Shown in pieces: positions 4,560 to 6,294 of a stretch of DNA of 6,294 nt. Numbering within the stretch: the stretch's first letter is position 1; every line of letters begins with the position of its first letter. The stretch is from the NCBI GenBank assembly GCA_964444225.1, contig CAYUFM010000022.1, positions 1 through 6,294 on the forward strand, given 5' to 3'. A program made the translations under genes and the position numbers. This DNA comes from JALHOM01 sp964444225. Its GTDB lineage: Bacteria > Patescibacteriota > Saccharimonadia > Saccharimonadales > 2-12-FULL-41-12. Under the pieces are notes generated by a model. The model saw nothing but the letters and a program-made list of their open reading frames with translations. It was not told where the DNA came from and made no database searches.

Positions 4560-4589
4560 TGCTATTATAGAGTTACCTTTAAAAGGAGG
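4560..4589 (+). promoter_or_regulatory. Extended -10 promoter and strong RBS of the beta-helix gene
   Basis: TG-C-TATTAT (4560-4568) should start the mRNA near 4575. A full AGGAGG (4584-4589) lies five bases before ATG 4595. This leadered, strong-RBS arrangement contrasts with the leaderless neighbour. Confidence 0.65.
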
Positions 4590-4594
4590 AATAT

Positions 4595-5803
4595 ATGGTT
4601 TATCAATACCGCAAAGGGGTCTTTGTGCCTTTTGTGCAAAAATATTACAAATTAATAATTTTGGCTGTTGTGACGATGTTTGTGTCAGCAACCTACGCAA
4701 TGACATTAACAACAAATGCAGCGGTCGTAAGTGGCTGTGATTTCAACCAATCGCCAGGTTTATGGGAGTTACAAGGTGACTGCACTACATCAGCACAAAT
4801 TAATATACCTGCAGACACTACTGTAGAGGGTAATGGTTTCGTTGTTTCGGCAGGATTCACCAAAACTACAAACGACAACAATTCAGTTTTTGGTGTGATT
4901 GAAGTTGACAATGTCGTCATAAGAAATTTAACGATTCTAGGAACGGGGGGTACGAATTTACACGGGATAAATACCTACCTATCGAGCAATGTTTTGATTG
5001 ACGGAGTAACTATCACAGATATTAATCGTACTGGTGTGGTGGTAAATGGTTCAGACGTGACAGTGAATGATATCAGAACTTCAAGTAGTGGTTGGCACGC
5101 AATCAATGTTGACCAAGGCTCAGGAGTAACAGATCCTTCAGTCTTGACAGTAACTGGAAGTAGTGGACATTCCGCCGACGAATTTCACATTTATGTCGAC
5201 AACACACTTGAGAATGTTACAGTTAACGACAATGAGTCTCAGTACGATCTTTCTATACCGGCTGGTGGAGCGCCAAATGATGCACTTTACACTCTAAAAA
5301 GAACTGCATCAATAACATCTCCACTTACTGGGGCAACTGTTAGTGGAAATGTAGATTTTGAAGCATTTCTAAAAGACGATGATGCAGATGACGTACAGTG
5401 GGCGATACGCGCTGGTACTTGTGCCGCAGGAACTGGAACAGTATTTGGAAATGTAGATGGTCATACTGATGTAGCAAGCATAGATCAGTCTGATTTATCG
5501 AATCAAATGTTTAGTTTCACGGCTAATACGGCCTTAGTGGCTGACGGTAGTTACTGTTTTGTCTACAACCCAACTGAAGATATTGGCGAATCAGGAATTC
5601 GATTAACTCGTGAATTTGTCGTAGAAAACTACGCAAGCAATAAGGAAGAATGTAAGAATAACGGCTGGCAAAGAGGAGCATTTATCGGACAGGAAACAAA
5701 AACATTCCGTAATCAAGGTGACTGTGTAAGTTACTTTGCTACAAAAACCGCTAATCCTCCATCAAACGGAGCAACAAACGAACGTGCAAACCGAAACCGC
5801 TGA
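4595..5803 (+). CDS. Secreted right-handed beta-helix protein with C-terminal Cys module
   Basis: A 402-aa exported protein. An N-terminal hydrophobic segment (residues 19-35, ending ATYA) is a signal peptide or anchor. Residues about 45-215 show short repeated strands of the parallel beta-helix type (pectate-lyase-like fold): VIEVDNVVIRNLTI, NVLIDGVTITDI, GVVVNGSDVTVNDI, and so on. Two N-terminal cysteines (48, 63) may cap the helix. Residues about 236-345 look like an Ig-like or carbohydrate-binding beta domain (SITSPLTGATVSGNVDFEAFLKD). The C-terminal EECKNNGWQ...FRNQGDCVSYF (C353, C377) is a short disulfide module I associate with exported proteins of Saccharibacteria and Actinobacteria. 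There is no LPxTG signal. No catalytic residues are identifiable, so glycan binding, a lyase role or a surface-structure role are all open. Confidence 0.8.
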   Translation: MVYQYRKGVFVPFVQKYYKLIILAVVTMFVSATYAMTLTTNAAVVSGCDFNQSPGLWELQGDCTTSAQINIPADTTVEGNGFVVSAGFTKTTNDNNSVFGVIEVDNVVIRNLTILGTGGTNLHGINTYLSSNVLIDGVTITDINRTGVVVNGSDVTVNDIRTSSSGWHAINVDQGSGVTDPSVLTVTGSSGHSADEFHIYVDNTLENVTVNDNESQYDLSIPAGGAPNDALYTLKRTASITSPLTGATVSGNVDFEAFLKDDDADDVQWAIRAGTCAAGTGTVFGNVDGHTDVASIDQSDLSNQMFSFTANTALVADGSYCFVYNPTEDIGESGIRLTREFVVENYASNKEECKNNGWQRGAFIGQETKTFRNQGDCVSYFATKTANPPSNGATNERANRNR

Positions 5804-5823
5804 AAAAACTATACATAAGAATC

Positions 5824-5853
5824 AGAGCGCAAAACTTGCGCTCTTTTCTTTTT
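5824..5853 (+). terminator. Terminator of the beta-helix gene
   Basis: AGAGCGCAA/TTGCGCTCT makes a perfect 9-bp stem with loop AAC, followed by TTTTCTTTTT. It is the strongest plus-strand terminator in the window and isolates the tRNA-Gly region. Confidence 0.9.
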
Positions 5854-5864
5854 ATAGATGTTCG

Positions 5865-5983
5865 TGTTAAAATTGTCCTGTTAAATCGAAGATTTTGCTA
5901 TTTAGGAAAAGAGTAGCGAGGCTTGATCGCTTACGATTCGGCTTTGCTGACTGAGCGATGAGAAAAACCTAGGTTTTTCTCAT
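5865..5983 (+). ncRNA. Candidate small RNA ending in a perfect 26-bp palindrome
   Basis: An extended -10, TG-T-TAAAAT (5865-5873), would start a transcript near 5880, and no ORF follows. AGCGA (5915-5919) can pair with TCGCT (5927-5931), or that same TCGCT can pair with AGCGA at 5954-5958, enclosing TCGGC/GCTGA (5938-5942 with 5946-5950). Two mutually exclusive folds are therefore possible. The end is ATGAGAAAAACCT followed by its exact reverse complement (5958-5983), an A-tract/T-tract hairpin that could act as a terminator. Alternatively this is only the leader of the broken tRNA-Gly, which begins three bases later. No Rfam family is recognised. Confidence 0.3.
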
Positions 5984-5986
5984 AAT

Positions 5987-6120
5987 GCGGGTCTAGCTCA
6001 GTTGGTAGAGTGAGAAATGCCAGTGGCATTTCGCAAGAGAATCTTCCGACGAAAACTGGCTTTTCGATCGTGAAGTTCTGGGGTCGCGGAAGGTGACCTT
6101 CCTTGCCAGGCCAAGGGGCG
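5987..6120 (+). pseudogene. Broken duplicate of tRNA-Gly carrying the 87-bp repeat
   Basis: 5987-6010 repeats tRNA-Gly positions 1-24 with a single difference (G19 here, A19 in the intact gene). The repeat follows at position 25. Then TCCTTGCCA (6100-6108) matches the intact gene's anticodon stem and loop through the GCC anticodon, with positions 25-28 missing. A degraded GGCCAAGGGG recalls the variable and T-stem region. There is no acceptor 3' strand or CCA. It cannot make a functional tRNA. The intact gene starts about 50 bases later, behind its own -10 box. Confidence 0.8.
6011..6097 (+). repeat. tRNA-associated structured repeat, copy 3 (in tRNA-Gly)
   Basis: This 87-bp copy begins TGAGAAATGC and ends GTGAC. 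H1 is AAATGCC/GGCATTT (6015-6031, loop AGT). It is followed by CGCAAG. H2 is CTTC-CGA-CGAAAA (6043-6055) paired with TTTTCG, TCG and GAAG (6061-6075) around CTGGC. H3 is GTC-GC paired with GT-GAC (6083-6097) around GGAAG. Its first 27 bases differ from copy 2 at one position. H2 differs from copy 1 mainly by paired substitutions (CGA/TCG against TCT/AGA). Confidence 0.85.
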
Positions 6121-6144
6121 CAGGATAAAACTGCAAACCTGAAG

Positions 6145-6150
6145 TATAAT
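6145..6150 (+). promoter_or_regulatory. -10 box of the intact tRNA-Gly
   Basis: A consensus TATAAT lies 18 bases before the tRNA, within AAGTATAAT, a 9-mer shared with the intact tRNA-Phe promoter. No clear -35 is seen. Confidence 0.55.
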
Positions 6151-6168
6151 TAACATATAACAAATCAT

Positions 6169-6244
6169 GCGGGTCTAGCTCAGTTGATAGAGCGCATCCT
6201 TGCCAAGGATGAGGCCAGGGGTTTGAGTCCCCTGACCCGCACCA
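6169..6244 (+). tRNA. tRNA-Gly(GCC) with A19-U56
   Basis: A complete 76-nt cloverleaf. The acceptor stem is GCGGGTC/GACCCGC, with A73 and encoded CCA. The D stem is GCTC/GAGC with loop AGTTGATA. The anticodon stem CATCC/GGATG has loop TTGCCAA, so the anticodon is GCC. The T stem AGGGG/CCCCT has loop TTTGAGT. The normally G19-C56 tertiary pair is A19-U56 here, a compensatory change that keeps Watson-Crick pairing at the elbow. The change suggests this copy, not the broken one, is the functional gene. Confidence 0.96.
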
Positions 6245-6266
6245 GAAATAGACTTTCGGAAAATTT

Positions 6267-6291
6267 GTCGCCCATTTGGGCGGCATTTTTT
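6267..6291 (+). terminator. Terminator of tRNA-Gly
   Basis: GTCGCCC/GGGCGGC (one G-U pair) with loop ATTT, followed by ATTTTTT at the right edge of the window. Confidence 0.9.
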
Positions 6292-6294
6292 ATG

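Noticed and set aside
4223..4920. Three minus-strand ORFs of 65-75 aa
   Set aside because: They are antisense to the two exported-protein genes and lack start signals.
465..6097. The repeats as a group I or group II intron in tRNA genes
   Set aside because: At 87-88 bases they are far too short for either ribozyme, they do not sit in the anticodon loop, and the tRNA half beyond the repeat is degraded, so splicing would not give a tRNA.
465..6097. The repeats as a CRISPR array or T-box riboswitch
   Set aside because: Copies are dispersed and unspaced by unique spacers, and there is no T-box sequence (TGGNACCGCG) or downstream aminoacyl-tRNA synthetase gene.
5993..6286. 97-aa minus-strand ORF at the right end
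   Set aside because: It covers the antisense of tRNA-Gly, its broken copy and the terminator, with typical tRNA-derived peptides and no promoter or RBS.

Overview
The window looks like a bacterial chromosome segment from the Candidate Phyla Radiation, most likely Saccharibacteria (TM7). This is an inference from gene content and style, not a database match. The cues are: a secreted GH25/DUF1906-like protein with a YDISWPQC motif, and a second secreted protein ending in a Cys-Lys-Asn...Gly-Trp / Asn-Gln-Gly-x-Cys module, both types I associate with Saccharibacteria and Actinobacteria; promoters of the extended -10 type (TGnTAnnnT); and several mRNAs that appear to be leaderless. TGA is used as a stop by two genes, which argues against the CPR lineages that recode TGA.

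Layout. 1-440: an unassigned left edge, a 74-aa protein of unknown function and a bidirectional terminator. 443-743 (minus): an intact tRNA-Val(UAC) followed by a second, broken tRNA-Val copy. 762-1175: a 124-aa cysteine-cluster protein from an almost leaderless GTG start. 1178-1666 (minus): a broken tRNA-Phe copy followed by an intact tRNA-Phe(GAA) and its terminator. 1663-2865 (minus): a soluble acyl-ACP desaturase with all six di-iron ligands. It diverges from an unknown 174-aa protein (2954-3478), and their promoters overlap. 3459-3578 (minus): an unlisted 39-aa ORF, convergent with that gene and divergent from the next. 3630-4466 and 4595-5803: two exported proteins, a GH25-like TIM barrel and a beta-helix protein. 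5824-6294: a terminator, a structured intergenic stretch with a perfect 26-bp palindrome, a broken tRNA-Gly copy, and an intact tRNA-Gly(GCC) with its terminator.

The main discovery candidate is an 87-88 bp repeat present three times (465-551 minus, 1510-1597 minus, 6011-6097 plus). Each copy lies inside a broken duplicate of a tRNA gene, next to the intact gene of the same identity. It starts TGAGAAATGC, folds into three consecutive hairpins and ends GTGAC or GTGAG. The hairpin arms change in a compensatory way between copies. The copies sit after tRNA position 24 in Phe and Gly, and at the start of the T loop in Val. I do not recognise the element as a known family. A mobile, tRNA-targeting non-coding element, or a tRNA-linked structured RNA, are the two readings to separate.

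A second notable point is that the intact tRNA-Gly has A19 and U56 in place of the near-universal G19-C56 pair, while its broken copy keeps G19.
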